A stretch of DNA of 64,000 nt, taken from NCBI GenBank assembly GCA_900105225.1, contig LT629764.1:818098-882097 (forward strand), in the 5' to 3' direction. Both the position numbers and the translations under genes were made by a program. The stretch is from Paenibacillaceae bacterium GAS479 (GTDB taxonomy: Bacteria > Bacillota > Bacilli > Paenibacillales > Paenibacillaceae). Below, piece after piece: positions 25,457-33,304 of this stretch. The notes under the pieces were generated by a model. The model saw only the letters and a list, made by a program, of their open reading frames with translations, was not told the DNA's origin and searched no databases. The first letter of the stretch is position 1. Each line of letters opens with the position of its first letter.

Positions 25457-26578
25457 ATGAGAGCTGGATTGCCAGTCAGATCAGTCTATATTAATGCCAT
25501 CGGCGAGGCTGAGCTGGCTAAGGACGCGTGGAGCCGAAGATTTATTCCCGTACAGTTGAAAGCAGGAGGTCGAACAACTGGAGCCCGGATCCGGCATCGT
25601 GGGGGACATACCCGCGAGTATCCCAAGAAATCTTATGAAATTCAGTTGGATGGAGGACTCGTGCTGCATTGGAATGCCGAATCGGATGATCCTTCGATGA
25701 TTCGCAACGCCCTGTCTTTCCGCTTCATGGAACAGATCGGCGTGCCGGCCCCTCGTACACGACATGTTTGGCTGGACATCAATGGAGAGACGCTGGGACT
25801 CTACCTTGAGATTGAGGCCGTGAATTCGCGTTTTTTTGCCCTGCGGAATATTCCTTATCGCTCTTTGCTCTATGCAGCCAATGACAGCGCCAACTTCGAA
25901 CGTACTCACAGCGATTCGGTAATACGCAAAAAGGATCTCTCGGAGGGCTATGAGTTCATGGAAGGTGACGGAGAAACGATTTCTCGGTTATGCACCTTCA
26001 TTCGTGACATTCACCGCCAGAAGGGAGATAAGCTCCGCGCTCTGCTGGAAGAGTATGTAGACATTCCGGCTTATTTCAGCTGGCTGTCGGGAGTTGTGCT
26101 CACCGGCAACTTTGACGGCTTCGAGCAGAATTATGCGCTGTATGAGGAAGCGGAAGAGCGTAAATACAACATTCTACCTTGGGATTACGAGGGTACATGG
26201 GGCCGCAACTGTTACGGCAAACCTTGCTCTGCCGGAACAGTTCGTATTGAAGGTTACAACGGCTTGACTCGTCGCCTGCTCCAATTTCCAGACTTGAAGC
26301 GCAACTATGCACTTAAGCTGGAAAAAATGCTGGAGGAGGAATTTACGAACGAGCAGGTCGGACCTGTCATTGACGAACTGCATGGGCGACTTGCGCCGGC
26401 AGTTCGTGTGGACTCCAGTCGCCTCGCGACAAAAAGCTTATTCAGTGAAGAGGCTATGTTCATCCGCCGTTACATGGAGGAAAGAAAGCTCATTATTTTG
26501 CATGAGCTTAAGCGTTGGCAAGGCGCTCTATCTTCCGTAATGCCGGCCCGCGTCCGTGTGAAAGGGATTGAGGGATGA
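25457..26578 (+). CDS. cotH: CotH-family spore coat protein kinase
   Basis: 373 residues from ATG 25457 (GGGAGG nine bases upstream; the frame is open further back but lacks a site). CotH proteins are atypical kinases that phosphorylate coat proteins such as CotB and CotG. Visible motifs: TTGARIRHRGGHTREYPKKSYEIQ (ATP-site Lys region), GVPAPRTRHVWLDINGETLGLYLEIE, GNFDGFEQNYALYEE and LPWDYEGTWG (metal-binding Asp). A typical partner substrate (CotB/CotG) is not encoded nearby. Confidence 0.88.
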   Translation: MRAGLPVRSVYINAIGEAELAKDAWSRRFIPVQLKAGGRTTGARIRHRGGHTREYPKKSYEIQLDGGLVLHWNAESDDPSMIRNALSFRFMEQIGVPAPRTRHVWLDINGETLGLYLEIEAVNSRFFALRNIPYRSLLYAANDSANFERTHSDSVIRKKDLSEGYEFMEGDGETISRLCTFIRDIHRQKGDKLRALLEEYVDIPAYFSWLSGVVLTGNFDGFEQNYALYEEAEERKYNILPWDYEGTWGRNCYGKPCSAGTVRIEGYNGLTRRLLQFPDLKRNYALKLEKMLEEEFTNEQVGPVIDELHGRLAPAVRVDSSRLATKSLFSEEAMFIRRYMEERKLIILHELKRWQGALSSVMPARVRVKGIEG

Positions 26579-26652
26579 CCCGGATACAATCATTAGGATA
26601 AATATTCTTGGTGCATTCTCATGATACATTCTCTTCATACGCACACTTGGCT

Positions 26653-28011
26653 TTATCCTCTTCGCGTTCCGCCTGCTGTTGTACCAGAGCCGGTGCAGGT
26701 TGCGGTATCCAGCATATTCCGAATCCACCACCAGCCCAAAATCGGAGCCGATCCCAGCGCTAACAGTAGCCAGGGGAATCCACTCTCTCCGGCAGCCGAA
26801 CCGGCCACAATCAGAAAAGCCGTCGTCCCAACCAGCCGACCGGCTGTCAGCGCTGCTTCCCGAAGTACAGTAAGCTCCACCCTGTTCTGCACGGCCTCGT
26901 CATTTCTACCCATCAGATCGAAGACGGACGAGGTCATCGGAATCATGTATAACGGCGCAAATAGCGAGGTGCCGATGCCAAGCAGGAGCAGGCTGGAATA
27001 GGACATGCCTCCCAGCAAAGGGAGGATGACTCCGGCAAGCGCAAGCGTGCCGCCAAGCATCGCCCATTTGCGGCGAGAAGGCTTTAACCAGCGCCCGCAC
27101 AGCCAGAAGGTCGCCATTGCAACTAATGACGTTACGAGATAAAACGTACCAACCTTTTGCTCCGCGCCAGTTGCGGCATAAACCGCCAAGCCAAGTACAA
27201 ACATAAATACACCATCCCTCAGCCCTTGAAGAACGATGGCAGGTGCAAACCTCCGCCAAGGGCTATTCACAATGCGAAGCTCCTTAATCGGGAAGCTCCA
27301 GTTGTACTTGCCTTGTGGAGGACGTTTGCGGATGCTTGCACTAATAATTGCCGCGGTCGCGAACAGAGCAAGCGATAGGCTGAAAATAAACGTATAACCG
27401 ACATTCCCCCGGCTAGCGCCGATAATTAATCCCGATAGGAATGGGGCTGCCATGCCAACGGCGGAGGCTAACAAGCCAGCCATACCGTTGTAGGCGTCGC
27501 GGTTGTTTTTCTCGGTAATTTCAAAATAGAGAACATTGTAGGCAAGCCAAAAACAGCCGCTGGCAGTACCGCTAATCAGACCGAGAACGGCCGCCCAATC
27601 CACCGCCCGCTGCCCGAGCAGCAGCACAGCTAAATAAAAGGCTCCCGACAGCGCAAGCCCAGCTCGTAGTGAGGAGACTAATCCTTTGCGCTTGACCCAG
27701 GAACCCACCAGCCACACACAAAGTCCACCAGCAGCGTATTGCAGTAAGGAGAACACGCCGACCAATAGGTAGGACTGATTCGCTTTGAATAGATATACCG
27801 GAACGAATACGCCGGACAGTGCATTGGCACTGTTGAACAGCGTAAGCACGAGCAACAGCTTCAGCGGCTGCCCTCGCAGTAACCCTTTTCTCGAAGGACG
27901 AGGAAGCACTTCTTCGCTTTTCACAGGCGACACCCCCATCGCCACAGAATGCCCAAAAAACGAAAAATCACGCACAAGTACGTTGTGCCAAAGCAGAGCT
28001 AACCCACCCAT
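26653..28011 (-). CDS. MFS transporter (YqgE-like)
   Basis: 452 residues with twelve hydrophobic segments in two halves of six and a central basic loop (RKRPPQGKYNW). LLVGSWVKRKG-type loop between helices 2 and 3 is the usual MFS signature site (GGLCVWLVGSWVKRKGL). The first 45 residues look cytosolic and the start is uncertain: ATG 28011 is used, but ATG 27937 would give a more usual length. Substrate unknown; convergent with cotH. Confidence 0.82.
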   Translation of the reverse strand: MGGLALLWHNVLVRDFSFFGHSVAMGVSPVKSEEVLPRPSRKGLLRGQPLKLLLVLTLFNSANALSGVFVPVYLFKANQSYLLVGVFSLLQYAAGGLCVWLVGSWVKRKGLVSSLRAGLALSGAFYLAVLLLGQRAVDWAAVLGLISGTASGCFWLAYNVLYFEITEKNNRDAYNGMAGLLASAVGMAAPFLSGLIIGASRGNVGYTFIFSLSLALFATAAIISASIRKRPPQGKYNWSFPIKELRIVNSPWRRFAPAIVLQGLRDGVFMFVLGLAVYAATGAEQKVGTFYLVTSLVAMATFWLCGRWLKPSRRKWAMLGGTLALAGVILPLLGGMSYSSLLLLGIGTSLFAPLYMIPMTSSVFDLMGRNDEAVQNRVELTVLREAALTAGRLVGTTAFLIVAGSAAGESGFPWLLLALGSAPILGWWWIRNMLDTATCTGSGTTAGGTRRG

Positions 28012-28157
28012 TAGTGTTCCGTAACTACTCTTTCAACTAGCTTGATTTCGAGCGCTGGAAGGGACTACGATGTCCTAACGGATCTCAGAAGCGCTATTTG
28101 ACCGGGAATAATGAAATATTTTGTTGATATTCCGTTCCATATAAAAATCTGTTAAAC

Positions 28158-28199
28158 AAAATAAGCTGGCTCCGGTGAATTACCGGAACCAGCTTATTT
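28158..28199. terminator. Bidirectional terminator
   Basis: AAATAAGCTGG and CCAGCTTATTT enclose an inner CCGGT/ACCGG stem. It lies between the MFS gene start and the small membrane protein gene, so it probably ends the transcript of the minus-strand genes at 28.2-29.6 kb. Confidence 0.8.
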
Positions 28200-28243
28200 G
28201 CTAAATTTAATGTCTTCTTAATGGGCCTTGGCGATTAAAAAAT

Positions 28244-28417
28244 TTATTTTTTCCGATCGGCCTTTAAATAAATCAACGCCAACAAGAAAAACAAACTCGA
28301 TAAGATGATCTCGATTCCACTTTCTTGCAAATGATTTCCGCCGCCGCTAAGCCAGACGCCAGTGAAAAAACCCAAAGCAATACATATCGTAATTTCTAAC
28401 AATTTTAGTTTCATCAT
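28244..28417 (-). CDS. 57-residue two-segment membrane protein
   Basis: MMKLKLLEITICIALGFFTGV opens one hydrophobic segment and IILSSLFFLLALIYLKADRKK is the second, separated by WLSGGGNHLQESG. AAAGGA lies five bases before the ATG at 28417. Unknown function; the size, site and spacing support a real gene. Confidence 0.65.
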   Translation of the reverse strand: MMKLKLLEITICIALGFFTGVWLSGGGNHLQESGIEIILSSLFFLLALIYLKADRKK

Positions 28418-28465
28418 CTGTGTCCTTTAATCCTTTAACCTTTATCTTTACCATTTATCCATTGC

Positions 28466-29065
28466 TTAATTCTCGCTGTCCAACGCTTCCGTCATATAGG
28501 CACGTGACGAGAAATCAAGCTTTGTAGACACTTCGTGGCATTTTGGGCAGACATAAAGCTGAAGCTTAATGCTGGAAGGCAGCAGCTGACGCTTTAGCGA
28601 AGGAGGCTCAACCGCTTCGAAGTTGCCTGGGCCGAGCAGGCTTGTACCGCCATGCATCATAAACTCCCGACAAGCAGGACACTCCGGCATTTCCTCTTGA
28701 TCGTCGAGAATCCGCTGAACCTTTTCATCGGCTCTAAGCCAAGTCTGTGGTCGTCCAGCACCTGCCCAACCAGTGTCATCTCCAGCATCCTCGTCTTCCC
28801 ACTCAGCTTCAGCTTCCATGTTGCTAGGGGAATTAGTAACACGTTCGTTACGCTCAATGGCTCGGCGGGCTTCCTCGTATTCAGCCTCTTCATCCTCATC
28901 CTCATCTGCGGCTTCTCCACCTAAGCCAACTGTACGGTATCGGCCCAGCTCATTGCTGCAATGAGGGCAATGCTCCTCGGGACCGAGCTCCTCGTCCCAT
29001 ACGATTTCGGAATCACACCACGGACATACAACGTCCACGGTGCGCTCTTGTTGATTATTTTCCAT
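28466..29065 (-). CDS. Zinc-ribbon protein with acidic linker
   Basis: 199 residues. N-terminal CPWC...CPHC (residues 14-36) and C-terminal CPAC...CPKC pairs each form a four-cysteine zinc site; between them is a very acidic stretch (DEDEDEEAEYEEARR). No enzyme motif is seen and I do not recognise the function. It precedes small membrane and DUF350 genes on the same strand only in the sense of a loose cluster. Confidence 0.75.
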   Translation of the reverse strand: MENNQQERTVDVVCPWCDSEIVWDEELGPEEHCPHCSNELGRYRTVGLGGEAADEDEDEEAEYEEARRAIERNERVTNSPSNMEAEAEWEDEDAGDDTGWAGAGRPQTWLRADEKVQRILDDQEEMPECPACREFMMHGGTSLLGPGNFEAVEPPSLKRQLLPSSIKLQLYVCPKCHEVSTKLDFSSRAYMTEALDSEN

Positions 29066-29114
29066 GATTATGCAATTCCCTTCCTCAGCATAGCTCGCCT
29101 CATAGGCAAGCCTG

Positions 29115-29189
29115 CTATGTCAAATACAAAATCCCAAGCACAAAAAATAAAACCGCTAATATTGCCAGTGTACCCCATAAATACTTCAT
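29115..29189 (-). CDS. 24-residue single-pass membrane peptide
   Basis: MKYLWGTLAILAVLFFVLGI followed by LYLT and a stop. GGAGG sits eight bases before the ATG at 29189, 18 bases downstream of the DUF350 stop, so it would be translated from that transcript. Strong site and perfect hydrophobic segment argue for a real small protein. Confidence 0.6.
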   Translation of the reverse strand: MKYLWGTLAILAVLFFVLGILYLT

Positions 29190-29207
29190 AAACGCTTCCT
29201 CCGTCTA

Positions 29208-29624
29208 TTAAATCGTGGCGCCGATCACATAGGATACGGATACCGATATGATCATGGCGATTAGCCCGACCGCGCGGTTATCCTTGCGAATCTCCTCGTC
29301 AATCCGAAATACCGGCGTCAAAAATTCAAATAGGAAATACGCCAGGAGCAGAACTACGAATCCACACGCCCCCCAAAGCAGACTCTCATAGATGGAATCA
29401 CCGGCTCCTGCAGAAAAGCGGAAGATGTTGCAGATGCCGAAAATCTTGCCGCCTGTCGCAAGCGCGACCGAAACATTGCCCTTGCGGATTTCTTCCCAGC
29501 ACTCATAACGCGTCACCCATTCAAAAACCGTCAAGAACAGGATCAGCGCCATTACTACTACAGCGACATAAATCACGGATGAAGCATAGGCATTGTCAAG
29601 CAGCCTGTCAACGATTCCAGACAT
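29208..29624 (-). CDS. DUF350 family membrane protein (YjfL-like)
   Basis: 138 residues, four hydrophobic segments (SSVIYVAVVVMALILFLTVF, NVSVALATGGKIFGICNIF, SLLWGACGFVVLLLAYFLFEF, NRAVGLIAMIISVSVSYVIGA). The N-V-S-V-A-L and D-N-R-A-V-G-L motifs mark the duplicated DUF350 unit. Function in bacteria is not established. AAGGAAGG precedes the start; it lies 21 bases after mutS2 and may be co-transcribed. Confidence 0.85.
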   Translation of the reverse strand: MSGIVDRLLDNAYASSVIYVAVVVMALILFLTVFEWVTRYECWEEIRKGNVSVALATGGKIFGICNIFRFSAGAGDSIYESLLWGACGFVVLLLAYFLFEFLTPVFRIDEEIRKDNRAVGLIAMIISVSVSYVIGATI

Positions 29625-29645
29625 CGCTTCGCCTTCCTTCCGGAA

Positions 29646-32009
29646 TTACTTGAGCTCCGCGACCGTAACTCCTGCGCCGCCCTCACCGTAGTTACCGAGC
29701 CTATAGCTCTTCACATGAGAGTGGCGGCGGAGGAAATCCTGAATGCCGGCTCGTAATACACCGGTGCCTTTGCCATGGATAATGTACACTTGCCCCATGC
29801 CCGAGAGGAACGATTCATCAAGGAAACGATCCACCTCGATAATGGACTCATCCAAGTTGGAGCCGCGAAGATCCAATTCCATCTTTACGTTATCCTCGCG
29901 AGTTCGTTTCAACGTTGCAGCCGCAGCCTTAAGCGCTACCTTTGGTGCAGGAGCTTGCTTGACCAGCTCCAGGTCAGTCAGCTTGACCTTCATTTTCATA
30001 ATGCCAAGCTGTACCAGTGCCTCTGAGCCGGAAAGCTCTACGACATGCCCGCGCTGATTGAGGCTATGCACCCGAACCTCGTCACCCGACTCAATGGCAC
30101 GCTCAGAAGCAGCGACGCGGGAATTTTGTCTTCCTTGGACGAGCTGAGGTGAAGCCTCCTCCAATCGCTTGCGAGCCTCGGTCAGCTTATGATCTTTGAC
30201 CGACGCCCCTTCCTCACGCTGAAGCTGGCGCAGCTCTTGAATGATCTCGTCGGCCTCGCGGCGGGCTTTTTGCACGGCTTGCCGCGCCTCCTCCTGCGCC
30301 TTCGCCAGCATGCGCTCGCGCTGCTCCTCGAAACGGCGCAGTTCCTCATCATAGAGGTTGCGCTCCTCTTCAAGCTCGCGGCGCAATTGTTCCGCACCGG
30401 CTCGCTCCTGCTCTGCACTCTGGCGATCGCGCTCCAGTGACTGGATCATATTTTCCACTCGGAGATCATCCTCGCTGACCTCGCCGCGCGCTTGTTGAAT
30501 AATCATCTTGTCCAGACCGAGCCGCTCTGCGATTGCAAAGGCATTACTTCGCCCTGGAACGCCAACGAGCAAGCGATACGTTGGACTTAACGTAGCCACG
30601 TCAAACTCCATACTGGCGTTGATGAGTCCGCTTCGATTATAGGCGTAAGCCTTCAGCTCGCTATAATGGGTTGTCGCCAACAGTCGGCACCCTGTCCGAT
30701 GAATATGGTCAAGGATCGAGATCGCCAGTGCTGAGCCTTCGGCAGGGTCGGTACCGGCTCCCAATTCATCGAGCAGCACGAGGCTGCGCGGAGTCATTTC
30801 CCGCAAAATGCGGATGATATTGGTCATATGACTGGAAAACGTACTAAGACTCTGCTCAATGCTCTGCTCATCGCCGATATCGGCGTAAATGGCATCAAAC
30901 ACACATAACTCCGTCCCGTCATCAGCCGGCACAAACATACCTGACATTGCCATCAAGCTTAGCAGACCAACTGTTTTGAGTGCGACCGTTTTACCGCCGG
31001 TATTGGGGCCGGTGACGATAATACCGGTATGACTAACTCCAAGCTCCAGGTGAAGAGGAACGGCTTTATCGCGATCAAGCAGTGGATGGAAACCACGCTT
31101 CATTATAATTCGGCCTTCATCGTTCATTCGTGGCTGCTCGGCCTTCATCTCATGAGCTAGCTGCGCCTTAGCAAAAGCAAAGTCCAAGTGAGCCAAATAA
31201 TCATGATTAATGGCCAGGTCCTCAGCTGCTTCTGCGGCAAGTGCGGTCAGCTTTTGGAGAATGCGTTCAATCTCGCGCGCTTCAGCAGCCTTCGTTTCGC
31301 GCAGCTTGTTGTTCATCGCTACGACTGCCTCCGGCTCGATAAACAGCGTCGCCCCGGAGTTGGACTGATCATGAACTATGCCACCGAAATGGCCGCGATA
31401 CTCCTGCTTGACTGGAATGACATAGCGGTCTCCGCGAAGTGTAATCAGGCTGTCCTGCAGCATCTTCTGTACAGACGAGGAGCGCAGCATTCCTTCCAGC
31501 TTTTCGCGAACTTTGCCTTCACCTTGCCGCAGCTCCCGACGGATGCGGGCCAGCTCAGGACTTGCGCTGTCCAGCACCTCACCAGTTTCCTCGATGCAGT
31601 CGAGAATTTCATCTTCCAGCTCCCGCCTCGGATACATGCTCTCTGCAAGATGAGCAAGCAGCGGCATAGGCTTTTCTTCATGCAAATGCAGCACATGATT
31701 GCGCACTCTGCGGGCTCCCCGTGCGGTAAGTGCGATCTCCAACAGCTCGATAGGACTTAATGTCCCGCCGATGACTGCACGCTTCAAATGAGCACGAATG
31801 TCGGCTACTCCACGGAAAGGCGCATTGCCTTTGAGCCGATAAGCGTCCGATGCCTCGGCTGTTGCTTGCAAAGCATGAGCAACTTGCTCGAGCTCAGAAT
31901 TCGGAGTGAGATCCTCCGCCATCTGTAAGCCCATCGGAGTAGCTGTATGTTGAACTAATTTATGAATAATTTTGGCATATTCAAGTGTGTGTAAAATTTT
32001 GCTGTCCAC
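29646..32009 (-). CDS. mutS2: Endonuclease MutS2
   Basis: 787 residues, GTG start. MutS-type ATPase with Walker A GPNTGGKTVALKTVG, LVLLDELGAGTDPAEGSALA (Walker B) and STFSSHMTNI signature; then a long coiled coil (about 510-640) and a C-terminal Smr nuclease domain with LDLRG, HGKGTGVLR and RLGNYGEGGAGVT. MutS2 acts on branched or recombination intermediates and on collided ribosomes in Bacillus rather than in mismatch repair. In many Bacillales it follows zapA-cvpA-polX; here cvpA and polX are missing between zapA and mutS2. Confidence 0.95.
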   Translation of the reverse strand: MDSKILHTLEYAKIIHKLVQHTATPMGLQMAEDLTPNSELEQVAHALQATAEASDAYRLKGNAPFRGVADIRAHLKRAVIGGTLSPIELLEIALTARGARRVRNHVLHLHEEKPMPLLAHLAESMYPRRELEDEILDCIEETGEVLDSASPELARIRRELRQGEGKVREKLEGMLRSSSVQKMLQDSLITLRGDRYVIPVKQEYRGHFGGIVHDQSNSGATLFIEPEAVVAMNNKLRETKAAEAREIERILQKLTALAAEAAEDLAINHDYLAHLDFAFAKAQLAHEMKAEQPRMNDEGRIIMKRGFHPLLDRDKAVPLHLELGVSHTGIIVTGPNTGGKTVALKTVGLLSLMAMSGMFVPADDGTELCVFDAIYADIGDEQSIEQSLSTFSSHMTNIIRILREMTPRSLVLLDELGAGTDPAEGSALAISILDHIHRTGCRLLATTHYSELKAYAYNRSGLINASMEFDVATLSPTYRLLVGVPGRSNAFAIAERLGLDKMIIQQARGEVSEDDLRVENMIQSLERDRQSAEQERAGAEQLRRELEEERNLYDEELRRFEEQRERMLAKAQEEARQAVQKARREADEIIQELRQLQREEGASVKDHKLTEARKRLEEASPQLVQGRQNSRVAASERAIESGDEVRVHSLNQRGHVVELSGSEALVQLGIMKMKVKLTDLELVKQAPAPKVALKAAAATLKRTREDNVKMELDLRGSNLDESIIEVDRFLDESFLSGMGQVYIIHGKGTGVLRAGIQDFLRRHSHVKSYRLGNYGEGGAGVTVAELK

Positions 32010-32300
32010 GAGCGTTCCACAGCCCCTTTCTAGGACATTATAACGGATGGATTAAGCGCGCGCACGGGGCGAGTTCAACCATACATGAATTTGGCCTAAA
32101 ACAACCACACTACAACTGTGGCTCCTGGCGAAACATCTTTCTGCTCTTCCTTCGGGAAGACAATTGGAAAAGTCCTCGCAGCAGGGCACATGGAACCAGA
32201 ACAATAAAGCTGCTAAACAGCAAAAAGCAATTGCGCAGACGGGAAACCTATCCGCAGCAAAATCACGCTTAGCAACCAAACATTCTAGGAGGGAATTCGC

Positions 32301-32657
32301 ATGAGCTTTCTTGGACATGTCGTGCGCTTCGTCGTTTCGGCGATCGTGCTGATGCTGGTCGGCTTTATCGTTCCCCAGTTCGCAGTAGGCGGCTTTTGGA
32401 GCGCTTTGCTTCTGGCGCTCGTCATCGCGCTGTTCGGCTGGGTAATTGAAGGAATCTTCGGCAAAAGAGTCACACCATTCGGCCGCGGAATCGTCGGCTT
32501 CGTCGCCAGCGTCATCGTCATCTATGTGGCCCAGTTTATTGTTGGCGGCGTAACCGTAACTTGGCTTGGCGCCATCCTTGCTGCTTTGGTGATCGGAATT
32601 ATCGACCTGTTCATTCCGACTCCATTCGACGCTGGACGGAGCAAAGAAGCACGTTAA
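32301..32657 (+). CDS. YvlD-like phage-holin-family membrane protein
   Basis: 118 residues with four hydrophobic segments and IVPQFAVGGFWSALLLALVIALFGWVIEGIFG, RGIVGFVASVIVIYVAQFIVGG and the IDLFIPTP ending typical of the mycobacterial-4TM holin superfamily to which YvlD belongs. AGGAGGG lies upstream of the ATG. In Bacillus YvlD relatives are linked to envelope stress operons, but it stands alone here, inserted between mutS2 and zapA on the opposite strand. Confidence 0.82.
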   Translation: MSFLGHVVRFVVSAIVLMLVGFIVPQFAVGGFWSALLLALVIALFGWVIEGIFGKRVTPFGRGIVGFVASVIVIYVAQFIVGGVTVTWLGAILAALVIGIIDLFIPTPFDAGRSKEAR

Positions 32658-32831
32658 TTCAGAGGAAATCGGAAGATTGCCATCTCGGCAACTTCCGACT
32701 TCTTACATAGATTGTCATCATTTGTTCATTCCTTTTGGCAGCCTGTCCATTCCAGCAAGCCGTCGAATTGGGTATGATGAAGATAACAATCTTGTAAATT
32801 CTGAACCCCCCGATCCGAAAGGAGCTTGTAT

Positions 32832-33227
32832 ATGATTCGTACTTTATCCCGGCGCCTGCCGCTTTTCGCTTTGACTGCGCTTATTCTGCTAGTTACTGCT
32901 GCATGCGGAGGAGGAGCCGTTCCAACATCCGATGGTCCGACTGCGGCTGTTGAGACTACTGCGGAGCCAACACAAGAAGTTGTTATCAAAGCAACGAACT
33001 ACGAGTTCGACCAGAAGACGTACACAGTCAAAAAAAGCGATGCTCTGAATATTAAGCTTGAAAGCGACGGCATCCATGGCATCCGTATCAGTAACACATC
33101 GGTCAAAATGAAGCCCGGTGAAGCAAAGGTGTATTCCTTCAGCCTTGCTGGCGAATACCAAATTGAGTGCAGCATTCCTTGCGGCCCTGGTCATGAGCGA
33201 ATGAAAGCTGTGCTCAAAGTCGTCTGA
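32832..33227 (+). CDS. Cupredoxin lipoprotein with a CuA-like copper site
   Basis: 131 residues from ATG 32832 (AAAGGAG seven bases upstream). Lipoprotein signal with lipobox TAAC, then a cupredoxin fold: SDGIHGIRISNTSVKMKPGEAKVYSF supplies the first His, and CSIPCGPGHERM supplies Cys, Cys, His and Met in the C-x3-C-x3-H-x2-M spacing of the binuclear CuA centre of cytochrome oxidase subunit II. No membrane helices or oxidase subunits are nearby, so it is a free-standing copper protein on the outer face of the membrane; electron transfer or copper delivery is inferred. Confidence 0.82.
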   Translation: MIRTLSRRLPLFALTALILLVTAACGGGAVPTSDGPTAAVETTAEPTQEVVIKATNYEFDQKTYTVKKSDALNIKLESDGIHGIRISNTSVKMKPGEAKVYSFSLAGEYQIECSIPCGPGHERMKAVLKVV

Positions 33228-33236
33228 TTAAACGAA

Positions 33237-33287
33237 AACAGCCTTCCGAATACCGTGTTTTACTACGGTATTGGAAAGGCTGTTTTT
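33237..33287. terminator. Bidirectional terminator between cupredoxin and zapA-like genes
   Basis: AACAGCCTT...AAAGGCTGTT outer stem with inner AATACCGT/ACGGTATT, followed by T5 on the plus strand and flanked by A-rich sequence on the other side. It serves the convergent genes. Confidence 0.88.
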
Positions 33288-33304
33288 ATGTTGTTTAGGT
33301 GAAA

